Assembly (NCBI RefSeq): GCF_026341775.1
Contig: NZ_JAPEOB010000001.1
Location: 1-64,000 of the forward strand
Length of the DNA stretch: 64,000 nucleotides
From: Streptomyces sp. NBC_00654
GTDB taxonomy: Bacteria; Actinomycetota; Actinomycetes; Streptomycetales; Streptomycetaceae
Reading direction: 5' to 3'
Part shown: piece after piece, positions 9,132 to 18,181 of the stretch
Position numbering within the stretch: position 1 is the first letter of the stretch
Layout of the letters: each line of letters begins with the position of its first letter
Notes under the pieces: generated by a model
Databases searched by the model: none
What the model was told of the DNA's origin: nothing
Seen by the model: the letters and a program-made list of their open reading frames with translations, nothing else
Translations under genes and position numbers: made by a program

Positions 9132-10952
9132 TCAGCTGGTCACCTCGAAGGACTTCTTCTCAATCAACTTGCCGTCCTTGAAGCAGAACCGGAAGACCGG
9201 CTCCATGTCCGGCTTGCCGCTCGACTCCGTGGACGTCAGGCTGAGGCACTCCGCGCCCTTGGGCACGGGCGGCGCACCCGATTCCAGGCCGTCGGTCACG
9301 AAGCGGTTCTCCTTGGGCAACTGCTTGCGGATCTCTGCCTCGGACTGGCCCACCTTCACCGCGTCGTACTGCTTCGGATCGATCCTGGCCTTCTCCGCCT
9401 TGTCCAGAAGGACGTATCCCCCGACGCCGACGGCGGCGATCACCAGCAGCAGAGGGATCAGTACCGCCAACCCGCAGCCGATGGCTATGCCGCTTCCGTT
9501 CTTCCTGCTCATTGCCTTGGCCAGCTCCTTCAGACCGTTCCCGTTCATGACAGGACCACCCTCGCCCGAGGAGTCCCCGGGGGTCTGCTGCCAAAAGGCG
9601 CCTGTTGGATCGACGAACGTCGTCGCCACGTTGCCGGGCGCGGGGCTCGGGACACCGCCTTCCGGCGATGTGTACGGCAGCACGCCCGCCAGCCGGAAGC
9701 CGCCGTCCGCCGTCGGGCCCGCGTGCGCCATGCCCCCGATGAGCCGGGTCCGCTCACCGAGCCCGGTCAGCCCCTGGCCGCCGCTCACCACGCCCCGGCC
9801 GTTGTCCGTCGTCCCGGTTGCGGGTCCGTTGGCGACCTCCACCACCAGCGAGTCCGGCTCATACCGCAGCTCGACGGTGATCGGCGCGCCGGGGGCGTGC
9901 TTGTGGGCGTTGGTCAGGCCCTCCTGGACGATGCGGTACGCCGCATGATCGGCGGTCGGGGGGAGCGGGCACGGCACGCCGGAGTGCCGCAGCTCCACGG
10001 CGGCGCCCACGCTCCGGGACGTTCCCACCAGGCCCTCGATGCCCGCCACCCCGCGCGACGGCGCCGTGATGTCCTCCGCCGCAGCCGCGACGCCCGGGGC
10101 TGTGCGGTCCTCGTTCGGGACCTCCGTACCGTCGCGCATCACCTGTACCACCTCGCGCAGCTCGTGCATCGCGGCCACCGACGCCTCGCGCAGCACCCCC
10201 ACCGCCTCCCGCTGCCGTCCGGTCAGCTCGCGGTCCACCTCCAGCGCGCCCGCGTGCACCGAGATGAGCACCAGCTGATGGCCGAGGCTGTCGTGCATGT
10301 CCTGCGCAATGCGCTGACGCTCCCGCGCCCGGGCCTGCCCGGCGATCATCGCGCGCTCACGTTGCTGCTGGGCGTCGTACTCCCGGAGCGTGTCGGCCAG
10401 CGTATGGTGCTGCGCCCTGTAGAGGCCGGCCAGGCCGGGCGCGATGATCGCGACCAGCGGCCACAGAACGCCGAAGACCGAGCGGGACAGTGAGAGGTGA
10501 GGCAGCGCCTGCACGACTGCCAGGCCGACGTTGAGGACGTATGCGAGGGCGAAGGCGGCGACGGCCTTGCCGACCCCGTCGATCCGCCGCCCCGCCGACC
10601 ACGCGGCGACAAGGACCAACGGAGCGAGAGCGCCGAACAGGACAGAACCGCCGGCGGCCACCAGCAGCACGGTCGCGGGCAGCGTCCGGCGCAGGAGTGA
10701 CAGCGCTGCGATCGCCAGCCCGGCGGCAGCGATCCGTACGGTGCCGCCGTGGTCCAGGGCCGCGAGACCTGCTCCCAGCAGCCCGACCACTACGCTCAGC
10801 AGCGATTCGCCCACGATGCGCCAGGGAGACCACATTCCGGGGGCCAGGAGAGCCCTGCCCGGGGCAGCCGCCCGCAGGGTCGCCGAACGCAGCCACCCCG
10901 CCAGTGCCTGGCGAGCCGGTACGTCAGGGGCCGTAGATTCCACACGAGTCAC
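9132..10952 (-). CDS. Sensor histidine kinase with an extra C-terminal membrane-anchored domain
   Basis: The protein is 606 aa. An N-terminal membrane region has four or five helices. The HisKA_3 dimerisation segment follows with the phosphoacceptor His in AQDMHDSLGHQL, then the HATPase domain (LTNAHKHAPGAP, GGQGLTGLGERTRLIGG). Kinases of this family normally end near residue 420. Here ~165 more residues follow: a linker, a hydrophobic helix (about 490-515, GCGLAVLIPLLLVIAAVGVGGYVLL), and a probably extracytoplasmic domain with two cysteines (KGAECLSL, FRFCFKDGK). No break in the reading frame is visible. The tail may be a second sensor module; alternatively it is a fused downstream gene. It pairs with the response regulator at 8404-9057. 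Confidence 0.85.
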   Translation of the reverse strand: MTRVESTAPDVPARQALAGWLRSATLRAAAPGRALLAPGMWSPWRIVGESLLSVVVGLLGAGLAALDHGGTVRIAAAGLAIAALSLLRRTLPATVLLVAAGGSVLFGALAPLVLVAAWSAGRRIDGVGKAVAAFALAYVLNVGLAVVQALPHLSLSRSVFGVLWPLVAIIAPGLAGLYRAQHHTLADTLREYDAQQQRERAMIAGQARARERQRIAQDMHDSLGHQLVLISVHAGALEVDRELTGRQREAVGVLREASVAAMHELREVVQVMRDGTEVPNEDRTAPGVAAAAEDITAPSRGVAGIEGLVGTSRSVGAAVELRHSGVPCPLPPTADHAAYRIVQEGLTNAHKHAPGAPITVELRYEPDSLVVEVANGPATGTTDNGRGVVSGGQGLTGLGERTRLIGGMAHAGPTADGGFRLAGVLPYTSPEGGVPSPAPGNVATTFVDPTGAFWQQTPGDSSGEGGPVMNGNGLKELAKAMSRKNGSGIAIGCGLAVLIPLLLVIAAVGVGGYVLLDKAEKARIDPKQYDAVKVGQSEAEIRKQLPKENRFVTDGLESGAPPVPKGAECLSLTSTESSGKPDMEPVFRFCFKDGKLIEKKSFEVTS

Positions 10953-11396
10953 CTGGCTACGTTAAGACCCTCTCGACCCCCTTTGCGCCGGCCATTGGTC
11001 GCGACGGCCAACGACGAAAGTTCCCACCGGCCTCGGCCGGGAGCTGTCCGGTACCTGCTCTTCACGGGGCCGCCAGGACGTGGAAACCGCGTGGTCGCCC
11101 GGTTCGCGGTGCCGGTATCGCCCGGTCCCACGCCCCGCCGTACCAGCGGCCCACGTTCGGAGAGCGATTCGGATGACCGGCCGACGAGCGGTGACGACCT
11201 TGTGGCGGCCCACCGGACCCGAGGAACTGGACCTCCACGGTGGTGGCAGGCAACGGTCCGCGCAACGGCACACGCGGGGACCGGGTCTTCGTCGGCGGGG
11301 TCACCCTTCGTGGAGGCCGATCCCCCAAGGGTGCGCACAAGGGAGTGCAGCCCAGATCCTGCCGGCGACGACGAGACCCGCACCCCGCCCCCCCTT
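10953..11396. other. Intergenic region without a convincing intact gene
   Basis: About 440 bp between the kinase gene and the toxin-antitoxin pair. High-GC open frames occur on both strands, but none has a recognisable product or consistent codon bias. At 11191-11235 on the plus strand, a GTG-initiated stretch reads TTLWRPTGPEELDL. This matches my memory of the N-terminus of a common actinobacterial protein, but similarity stops at once, so it may be a gene remnant. Confidence 0.35.
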
Positions 11397-11397
11397 A

Positions 11398-11415
11398 TAT
11401 TAGTTCCTGTATTAG
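11398..11415 (+). promoter_or_regulatory. Promoter/operator of the toxin-antitoxin operon
   Basis: Two direct copies of TATTAG lie at 11398-11403 and 11410-11415 in an AT-rich patch just before the antitoxin start at 11425. The second copy is placed as a -10 element for a leaderless or nearly leaderless transcript. The pair of sites could be bound by the antitoxin itself, as is usual for such operons. Confidence 0.45.
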
Positions 11416-11424
11416 AGTGAGTGC

Positions 11425-11703
11425 ATGGGTGAAGAAGAAACGCATGCCGTGGGTGAAGGCCCCACCGCCAACGTCTCCGTGAGCCTGCGTACTGGCAACA
11501 TCGCCGCGGTGCGGGCCCGCGTCGGCAAGCGGGGGTTCTCTGCCTACGTCGACGCCGCCGTGCAGCGTCAGATCGAGCGCGACAACCTGGCCGAGCTGAC
11601 CGCCGATCACGAAGCCGGGCACGGAGCCTTCAGCCGGGCCGAGATCGACGCCGCACGCGCTCTGCTGCGAGGAGATGCGGGCACCATGGGGAACGTCGCC
11701 TGA
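11425..11703 (+). CDS. Antitoxin of a VapBC-like pair
   Basis: A 92-aa protein. The N-terminal half contains NVSVSLRTGNIAAVRARVGKRG then FSAYVDAAVQRQIERDNL, resembling a ribbon-helix-helix DNA-binding fold. The C-terminal half is acidic and helical, suited to wrapping the toxin. Its stop codon overlaps the toxin start by one base (TGATG), typical of antitoxin-first operons. It should neutralise the PIN toxin and repress the operon. Confidence 0.8.
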   Translation: MGEEETHAVGEGPTANVSVSLRTGNIAAVRARVGKRGFSAYVDAAVQRQIERDNLAELTADHEAGHGAFSRAEIDAARALLRGDAGTMGNVA

Positions 11704-12101
11704 TGGCGCAGTCAGGGACGCTGGTCCTGGACAGCGAAGGCCTGTCCAAGCTCGTGGCCAGCGACCGACAGGTCATGTCGCTGCTCCGCGGGGCAGAAGA
11801 GGAAGACATGAGAGTGGTGGCCAGCATCCTCACTCTCATCGAGGCGCATCATCAGCGGGTGAATGCCGCTCGCTTCAACTGGGCTGTCTCACGGGTCACT
11901 GTCGAGCCCGTCTCCGACGAGATCGGCAGATCGGCGATGACTCTGCTCGCCGATGCCGGCCTTCACGGTCACACGTACGCCATCGACGCGGTCGTGGCGG
12001 CCACGGCTCTGCGGGCGCAGAAGCCGGTGGTGGTGCTCACCTCGGATCCCGAAGACCTGGCCATGCTGTGCGGCGATCGTGTCCGCATCGTCAAGGTATG
12101 A
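11703..12101 (+). CDS. PIN-domain toxin (VapC-like ribonuclease)
   Basis: A 132-aa PIN-domain protein. The acidic catalytic set is visible: D in LVLDSEGL, E in LTLIEAHH, D in YAIDAVVAAT and D in VLTSDPEDL. Proteins of this family are Mg-dependent RNases that cleave tRNA or rRNA and halt growth when the antitoxin is degraded. It is coupled to the antitoxin by a one-base overlap. The RNA target cannot be predicted. Confidence 0.82.
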   Translation: MAQSGTLVLDSEGLSKLVASDRQVMSLLRGAEEEDMRVVASILTLIEAHHQRVNAARFNWAVSRVTVEPVSDEIGRSAMTLLADAGLHGHTYAIDAVVAATALRAQKPVVVLTSDPEDLAMLCGDRVRIVKV

Positions 12102-12145
12102 ATGCGCCGAGGGCCTGACGCCCCTGTATTTCCACCCCCGCCCCC

Positions 12146-14383
12146 TCACCCCTGCACCAGCCCCAGATACGGCCCGAACTCCGAGGCCAGCGTCAGCCGG
12201 CCCAGTTTCTGGTACTCCCGCTGGATCGCGTGGATCAGCGTCTCCATCGTCACCGCGTCGCCCGTGTCCGCCGCCAGGTACGCCGCCGTCACCGCGATCG
12301 AGCGGATGTTGCCGCCCGCCAGCTCGAAGTTCTCCGCGCAGAAGGCCAGGTCCAGGTCCTTGTCTCTTGGGAGCAGCGGGCCCAGGCAGCGTTCCCAGAG
12401 GACCAGGCGCTGGTCCGGGTCCGGGACGGGGAAGTCGATGACCAGGTCCAGGCGGCGGGTGAACGCGTCGTCGAGGTTGGCCCGGAGGTTGGTCGCGAGG
12501 ATGGCCAGGCCGTCGAAGGACTCCATGCGTTGCAGGAGGTACGCGCTCTCCACGTTCGCGTAGCGGTCATGGGCGTCCTTCACGTCCGAGCGCTTGCCGA
12601 AGATCGCGTCGGCCTCGTCGAAGAGCAGGACGCCGTTCACGCCCGCCGCCTCCGTGAAGATGCGCTCCAGGTTCTTCTCGGTCTCGCCCACGTACTTGTC
12701 GATGACCGTCGCCAGGTCGACCGTGTACAGGTCCAGGCCCAGGTCCGCGGCGATCACCTCCGCCGACATCGTCTTGCCGGTGCCGGAGTCGCCCGCGAAC
12801 AGCGCCGAGACGCCCCGGCCCCTGCCGCCTCCCGGGCGCATGCCCCACTCCCCCAGCACCCGGTCGCGGTGCCGGGCGCGGGCGGTGAGTTCGCGGAGCT
12901 GGGCGTGGGCGTCGGGCGGGAGGACCAGGTCGTCCCAGGTCACCGTGGGTTCGATGCGGCGGGCGAGGCGGTCCAGACCGGCCGCGTTCTGGGCGCGGGC
13001 TCCCTGGCGTACGTGGTCGGCGGTGAGGGTTCCGCCGTTGAGGCGGGCCGTCTGGGCGGCGCTGCGCGCGGCGCCCGTGACCTGTTCCGGGGTGAGGAGG
13101 AAGGGGGCCAGCAGGTGGTCCGCGTCGATCGTGGGCGGGACGGGGGCCGGGGCCAGGTCCCGGTACGCGTCCGTCCACAGGGCCCCGCGCGCCGAAGGCT
13201 CCACCCGCGGGGCGTGCAGGAGCAGCGGCGGGGTGGCCGACCAGGACGCGTCCCACGGGACCCTGCCCACCATGACCGTCGGTACGGGGGTGGCGGTGAG
13301 GAGCCTGAGCAGGTGCGGGTGCTCCCGGGAGACCGCGTCCAGCGGGGCGCAGACCAGGCCCGCCCCGGTCAGTCGCGCCTCGCGGACCAGGGACCGTACC
13401 GCCTCCGCCGGGGCGGGGTCCTCGGCCAGCCGGGCCAGGTCCAGGCCCAACACCCCGAGTCCCGCCAGGGTGAGCGCGGACGCGGCCAGCGCCGTACCCG
13501 CGCCGCCCTGGTCCTCGCTGAGGTAGGCCAGCGGGACGCCGTCGGAGAGGACCCCCGCCAGCGGCGCCGGGTCGCCGACGCCCGCCACCGCGTGCCAGGG
13601 GGCCAGCAGGTCGGCGAGGCGTGGGTCCGGGGTGTCGTCGCCCAGGAGGTGTGCGGTGACCCGGTCCGGTACGCGAAGGGCGCGGCTCAGGAACGGGCGG
13701 TCCAGGTCCTCGACCAGGAGCAGCCTGCCCTCACGGAGCGGGGCGCGGGCCGACAGCCGGCCGCGTGCCGCCTGATCGGCGGGGGTCGAGCCGCAGAGGC
13801 CCAGAGCCAGGCCGATGGACGGGCGGCGGCGGGTCACGTCGTCGTTGAGGTAGCCGTAGAACGCCTCGAAGCGGTCGTCCAGATCCGGTACGAGGGCGAT
13901 GAGCAGGATCTCGATGTCGAGCGGGGTGAGCCCGAACTCGGCCGCCAGGGAGGTCAGTCGGGATGCGGGCCGCGCGGGGGCCTTAGCGGACGGGGCGGAC
14001 GGGGCGGCGGAGGTTCCCGGGGGTCCCGGGGCCTCCGGGACCGCTGGGCCCTCCGGGATATACGGGGTTCCTGAGGCTCCCGGAACCTTCGGGACGTACG
14101 GGGCCTCCGGGGCCTCCGGGGTCTCCGGGGCCTCCGCGACCGGATCGGGGAACCCGCGTACCGCCTTCTCGTCCAGCAGCCTCACGATGTTCTCGTCCGT
14201 GAGGTACAGACCGCGAAACGCGTCGTCCGGGTCCGGGTCGGTCCGCTGCCGGGCCTCGACCGCGCGGCGTACCCGCTGCTCGACGGCTACCGCGCGGGCG
14301 AGCAGGTGGCGCAGGCTCGGATCGGACGACGCGGCCGCGGGGGTGGCCGGGGGCGCTGGGCCGGGGTCGGCCGGGGGCGTCAT
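12146..14383 (-). CDS. eCIS-associated AAA+ ATPase
   Basis: A 745-aa ATPase. A divergent N-terminal region, Pro/Ala-rich around residues 70-130, precedes a C-terminal AAA+ module: Walker A in [13 protein letters not shown], pore-loop-like KYVGETEKN, Walker B in [11 protein letters not shown], sensor-1 [16 protein letters not shown]. This two-part layout is typical of the ATPase encoded with phage-tail-like contractile injection systems (Afp15/Cis15 type). Its start overlaps the stop of the DUF4255 gene by 4 bp (ATGA), so the two are coupled. In such systems the ATPase acts in particle assembly; that role is family knowledge. Confidence 0.88.
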   Translation of the reverse strand: MTPPADPGPAPPATPAAASSDPSLRHLLARAVAVEQRVRRAVEARQRTDPDPDDAFRGLYLTDENIVRLLDEKAVRGFPDPVAEAPETPEAPEAPYVPKVPGASGTPYIPEGPAVPEAPGPPGTSAAPSAPSAKAPARPASRLTSLAAEFGLTPLDIEILLIALVPDLDDRFEAFYGYLNDDVTRRRPSIGLALGLCGSTPADQAARGRLSARAPLREGRLLLVEDLDRPFLSRALRVPDRVTAHLLGDDTPDPRLADLLAPWHAVAGVGDPAPLAGVLSDGVPLAYLSEDQGGAGTALAASALTLAGLGVLGLDLARLAEDPAPAEAVRSLVREARLTGAGLVCAPLDAVSREHPHLLRLLTATPVPTVMVGRVPWDASWSATPPLLLHAPRVEPSARGALWTDAYRDLAPAPVPPTIDADHLLAPFLLTPEQVTGAARSAAQTARLNGGTLTADHVRQGARAQNAAGLDRLARRIEPTVTWDDLVLPPDAHAQLRELTARARHRDRVLGEWGMRPGGGRGRGVSALFAGDSGTGKTMSAEVIAADLGLDLYTVDLATVIDKYVGETEKNLERIFTEAAGVNGVLLFDEADAIFGKRSDVKDAHDRYANVESAYLLQRMESFDGLAILATNLRANLDDAFTRRLDLVIDFPVPDPDQRLVLWERCLGPLLPRDKDLDLAFCAENFELAGGNIRSIAVTAAYLAADTGDAVTMETLIHAIQREYQKLGRLTLASEFGPYLGLVQG

Positions 14384-15180
14384 GCGGTGCTGTCCTCCGT
14401 ACGGCCGTCCCGGTCCCGGGAATCACGGTTCTCGGTGATGCGGAGCGAGAGGCCCCGCCGGGGTCCCGCCGTACCGGAAGCCGCCGGTTCCTCGCGGCCT
14501 GGGCGGGCCGGGCGGCCGGGACGGGATCCGTACACCGGCAGCCCCTTGCGGCCGGGCTGGTCCTGCGTCTGCCCCTGGCCCCGCGTCTCGCCCTCCGTGC
14601 GGGCGGGTACGTCCCCGAACCGCGCCTGGAGCCCCTCGTCCCCCACCGGGGGTCCTGCCTCGTAGCTCGGCGAGGCCGTCACCGGGACGCTGATCACCAG
14701 GTCCAGCGAGGGCTTCAGCTCACCGCCCAGCGCGCTCCACACGTCCGCGAACGAGCGGTCCTCCGGCGGCGGCAGCGCGATCGACATCGGTACGGCGGCC
14801 CCGATCTCCGCCAGTGAGCCCGCCAGCCGCTCAGGGGGCAGCGCCTCGTAGCGCAGCAGGCACGCCAGCAGCGAGGACAGCAGCCGGTGTTCGTCCTCCG
14901 GGCGCTTCGTCCATGCCGTGATCAGGTACGACAGCTTGAAGTAGCGGGGCGGGCGGCGGCGTGCGACGACCGCGCCGCGCTCGTCGTACTCGTTGTGCAG
15001 GCCGCGCTCGCGGCGCCTCATGTCCTCTCGGATGTCGTAGAGGTAGAGGTTGACCATGGGTGCGTTGACCTTCGCCGCCCACTCCCGCGTCGGCGCATCG
15101 AAGACAACCGAGATCTGACCGCCTTCGAGCACTTCTGCCCGGATCAGCAACCGTAGTACGTCGTCGACCTCGTGGATCAT
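14380..15180 (-). CDS. DUF4255 protein (Pvc16/Afp16-like tail terminator)
   Basis: A 266-aa protein. The N-terminal ~180 residues are DUF4255: [16 protein letters not shown], then [29 protein letters not shown], and a helix with [16 protein letters not shown]. In contractile injection systems this protein caps the sheath/tube and sets its length. The C-terminal ~80 residues are Gly/Arg/Pro-rich and probably disordered. It sits just upstream of the ATPase with a 4-bp overlap. No sheath or tube gene is adjacent, which is unusual. Confidence 0.85.
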   Translation of the reverse strand: MIHEVDDVLRLLIRAEVLEGGQISVVFDAPTREWAAKVNAPMVNLYLYDIREDMRRRERGLHNEYDERGAVVARRRPPRYFKLSYLITAWTKRPEDEHRLLSSLLACLLRYEALPPERLAGSLAEIGAAVPMSIALPPPEDRSFADVWSALGGELKPSLDLVISVPVTASPSYEAGPPVGDEGLQARFGDVPARTEGETRGQGQTQDQPGRKGLPVYGSRPGRPARPGREEPAASGTAGPRRGLSLRITENRDSRDRDGRTEDSTA

Positions 15181-15227
15181 CCGGTGACCGCCCTCATCAT
15201 GCCCGTCTCCTTATCCCCATCCGCGGA

Positions 15228-17270
15228 TCACGACCGCCCCGCGAAGTCCGGTGGCTGAAGGTGGCGTTGGACGACCAGGACCGGTTTCTGGAGGCGGGGA
15301 AGGTCGCGTGCGTCCGCCCGCAGGACGCGCGGGCCGAGCGTGTCCTTGCGCAGCACCAGCATCTGCACCTCGAAGGTGCCGTCGCGGCCCACCCGCACAC
15401 CGGACCGGTCGGCCGTGATGCCGATGTTCCACGTGAAACGTACGGTCTCACCCGGCGGATAGTCCTTGCCCCGGGCCAGTACGGGCTGCCCCGGTCCGGC
15501 CACCTGCGGAGTGACGGTGAGCGAGGGCTTCAGGACCCGCAGCCGGTCCGTGGCCTTGTTGTTCGCCGTACGCCGGTCGGGCAGCGTGCCGCGCACGGAG
15601 GCCCGCACGTTCCCGGTGACCGCCGCCCGGTACGTACCCGTCTGTGTCACCTCGATCCGGCCACCGGCGGGGATCGTGCACGGCTTGGCCGCCGTGCAGC
15701 GGTTCAGGGACGGCAGGCTGCGGTCCTTCGCCTTGGAGGGCTTGGGCCAGGTCGCTCCGATGACGACCCCGGTCGCCGCGTCCGGGCCGGCGTTGGTGAG
15801 GGTGAAGCGGGCGCGGGCGGGGCGCCCGACATACGTGCGGTCCGGGCGGACATCGGCCTTGACCGCGAGGTCCGAGGAAGGTGGCACGGGGGCCTCCAGC
15901 ACCTCGAACTCCGCCGTGTCCGTACCGGTGTTCCCCGCCGTGTCCGTGGCCGAGCAGGTGACGGTGGTCCTCCCGACCGGGAACAGCGAGCCGGAAGCGG
16001 GTGTGCAGGCCACCGGCAGCGTTCCGTCCTGGGCATCGGCGGCCGTGGCCGTGTAGCTGATCCGCACCCCGTCGTCGTCCTTCGCCCTCGCCGTACGGTC
16101 GTCCACGGTGACGACCGGGGCGTTGATGTCGTTCACATCGATGCTGATCTGCTGCTGGAAGTCCGGATCGGGCTCGGCGGTGGGCCCGAGGGTGTCCGTC
16201 CCCGGCACCTGGGTACCCAGCAGGAACTGAACGGTGCAGGTGAGGGTGGTGCCCTGCGGTGCGTCGGCCGATACGTCGACGGTCTCCGCGAACTCGGCCG
16301 TCTCGCCGCTGGTCAGTCGGCGCGTGGGCGGATCCAGGGCGACGGAGAGGTGCGGGTCGCAGGCGTCGAGGCGATAGCCGACGGAGGTGGGGAGGTTCTT
16401 GAAGCCCTCGATGATCGCGTCGGTCACACCGTCGCCCGGAATCCCGTTGAGCATCCGGCCATTGGTGGCCGCGGTGATCCGTTTCGCCTGATCGGGGTCG
16501 TGATACGGGTCCTTGTAGGTCTCGCTCTTGTATCCGAAACCGTTGAGACCGTCGCCGTTCTCGGTCGTCACATCGACGGCGATGACACGTACGCCCTTGT
16601 CCTGAAGGGCGAACACCGCTTCGTCATAAGGAATGCCGTTGCTGGGAACGTGGCTTGAGGCATCACCGACCAGCACGACCACCGGACTGGCTCCGTCCCG
16701 GAAGACCGTCCCCCCGTCCGCACCGTTGGCCACCTTCCACAGCGCGTAGATCCAGTCCTCGGACGGGCCCTTGCTCCTGAAGCCACGGGAGGTGTCCAGT
16801 TTGTCGACACCCTTCTTCTGCACATCCTCCAGGTTCTTCGTCAGTCCCTGGAGCACGGCGAACTCCGCCGTCGGATCGTCCTTCTCGTCGCCGTAGGTGG
16901 CCACGGCGAACCGGGAATCCGGCTGCTGTTCCCGTACCGCGTCGGTGATGTCCTTCAAGCCCTTCTGTACGTCACCGATCGGGACGGCCATGCTGCCGGT
17001 GCCGTCCACCAGCAGCACCACATCGGGCATCGGCGGGATCGGGGGCGTACGCACCCGCTTGTCCACGCCCGTGGAGCCGCCCGGGTCGAGGGCTTCGTGC
17101 AGGCCGGCCGGAGTGACCCAGGGATCAGGGGGCACCGGTACGGCCGTGGCCACCCCGGTCACGCCCGAGGCGGGGGCCAGCCCGGCGGCCAACAGGAGCA
17201 GGACCAGCGCCGACGCACGACGCGCCCCGGCCGGCCTGCGTGATCCTTTTCCTGGCTGAAACCACCGCAC
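15228..17270 (-). CDS. Secreted von Willebrand factor A domain protein with HYR/CARDB-like repeats
   Basis: I start it at GTG 17270, because GGAGGA lies about 6 nt upstream and a signal peptide follows at once (Arg-rich start, then ALVLLLLAAGLAPASG). The product is about 680 aa. A vWFA domain (mature residues ~60-280) has a MIDAS-like DGTGSM and VVLVGDASS. It is followed by an HYR-like segment (APVVTVDDRTA, TVTCSATDTAGNTGT), then a CARDB-like domain (LTNAGPDAATGVVI). It is probably exported and adhesive. A vWFA protein of this type is common in Streptomyces eCIS loci, though its function there is unknown to me. A longer ORF reaches 17420 but lacks start signals. Confidence 0.75.
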   Translation of the reverse strand: MRWFQPGKGSRRPAGARRASALVLLLLAAGLAPASGVTGVATAVPVPPDPWVTPAGLHEALDPGGSTGVDKRVRTPPIPPMPDVVLLVDGTGSMAVPIGDVQKGLKDITDAVREQQPDSRFAVATYGDEKDDPTAEFAVLQGLTKNLEDVQKKGVDKLDTSRGFRSKGPSEDWIYALWKVANGADGGTVFRDGASPVVVLVGDASSHVPSNGIPYDEAVFALQDKGVRVIAVDVTTENGDGLNGFGYKSETYKDPYHDPDQAKRITAATNGRMLNGIPGDGVTDAIIEGFKNLPTSVGYRLDACDPHLSVALDPPTRRLTSGETAEFAETVDVSADAPQGTTLTCTVQFLLGTQVPGTDTLGPTAEPDPDFQQQISIDVNDINAPVVTVDDRTARAKDDDGVRISYTATAADAQDGTLPVACTPASGSLFPVGRTTVTCSATDTAGNTGTDTAEFEVLEAPVPPSSDLAVKADVRPDRTYVGRPARARFTLTNAGPDAATGVVIGATWPKPSKAKDRSLPSLNRCTAAKPCTIPAGGRIEVTQTGTYRAAVTGNVRASVRGTLPDRRTANNKATDRLRVLKPSLTVTPQVAGPGQPVLARGKDYPPGETVRFTWNIGITADRSGVRVGRDGTFEVQMLVLRKDTLGPRVLRADARDLPRLQKPVLVVQRHLQPPDFAGRS

Positions 17271-17432
17271 GGAATTCCTCCCCCGAACCCGACCCGACCG
17301 GTTCGACCCGACCGGTTCGCACGGTCCCGTACGAACCGGGCACCCACAGCGGAAAGCGAGCCCCTTCCGCGGGAAACCGTCACTGCCCTTTGAGGCAATA
17401 CGGCGGCGCGCGAAGATCAAATCTCGCGAAGA

Positions 17433-18059
17433 TCAAATAAGGCCCTGCCGCATCGCGTACGCCACCGCGTGGGAACGATTGCGCAGTTGAAGCCGGGTCA
17501 TCACCGAATGGAGAACGTTCTTGATCGTGCGTTCCGAATAGGCGAGCTTCGTCGCGATGTCCGCGGTGTCGTAGCCCTCGGCGACCAGCCGCAGGACGTC
17601 CACCTCCCGCGCCGCCAGCCCGGTGAAGTGGAGTCCGCGTGGACCCAGCACCTGCCCCTGGAGCCTGCCGACCTCTTCGAGGAGGCGTCCGAGCAGGTCG
17701 GAGGGCAGATGGCCCTCACCGCGAGCCACCGTACCGATGACGTGCACCAGGTGTTCCGGCGTCGACTCGGAGCGCCTGACCACACCGGCGACCCCGCACT
17801 CCGCCGCACTCACCAGCTTCTGCTCATCGATGTCCGTGGTGACCAGAACCGCGCGGGCGCTGCTCGTACGCTGGATGTGGCGCAGCGTTCGCAGGACGTC
17901 CTCGTCGACCGTGTCCACGACCACGACCACGACCTGGGGCGATTCCTCGGCCTCGTCCCAATCCATGACACTGACCTCGGGGCGGGCCCGTAATTGGCTG
18001 GCCACACCCGCCTGCGAAATTGGATCTTGGGCTTTTAGCGCGACGGTGGTTCGCTCCAT
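17433..18059 (-). CDS. LuxR-type regulator with an atypical receiver domain
   Basis: From ATG 18059 (GGGGAG about 8 nt upstream) the product is about 208 aa. The N-terminal half folds like a receiver domain but the usual phosphoacceptor region reads VVVVVVDTVDED, and the acidic pocket is poorly conserved, so classical phosphorylation is doubtful. The C-terminal helix-turn-helix is standard: LAAREVDVLRLVAEGYDTADIATKL then SERTIKNVLHSVMTRL. It lies between the vWFA gene and the divergent membrane-protein gene of the eCIS locus, so control of these genes is likely. Confidence 0.8.
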   Translation of the reverse strand: MERTTVALKAQDPISQAGVASQLRARPEVSVMDWDEAEESPQVVVVVVDTVDEDVLRTLRHIQRTSSARAVLVTTDIDEQKLVSAAECGVAGVVRRSESTPEHLVHVIGTVARGEGHLPSDLLGRLLEEVGRLQGQVLGPRGLHFTGLAAREVDVLRLVAEGYDTADIATKLAYSERTIKNVLHSVMTRLQLRNRSHAVAYAMRQGLI

Positions 18060-18181
18060 GGCAATGCTCCCCCTGGGCAACAGCCGTAAGCATCACAGCA
18101 CGCCAAAGCTTCACAGCATGCCCAAGGCCTCACAGCTGCATTCGTCAGCCTCATGAGCTATGAGGCGGTCAGAAGATTCCC

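Noticed and set aside
10949..11383. Minus-strand 144-aa frame between the kinase and the toxin-antitoxin pair
   Set aside because: Overlaps the kinase start, has no recognisable domain and is matched by equally long frames on the other strand.
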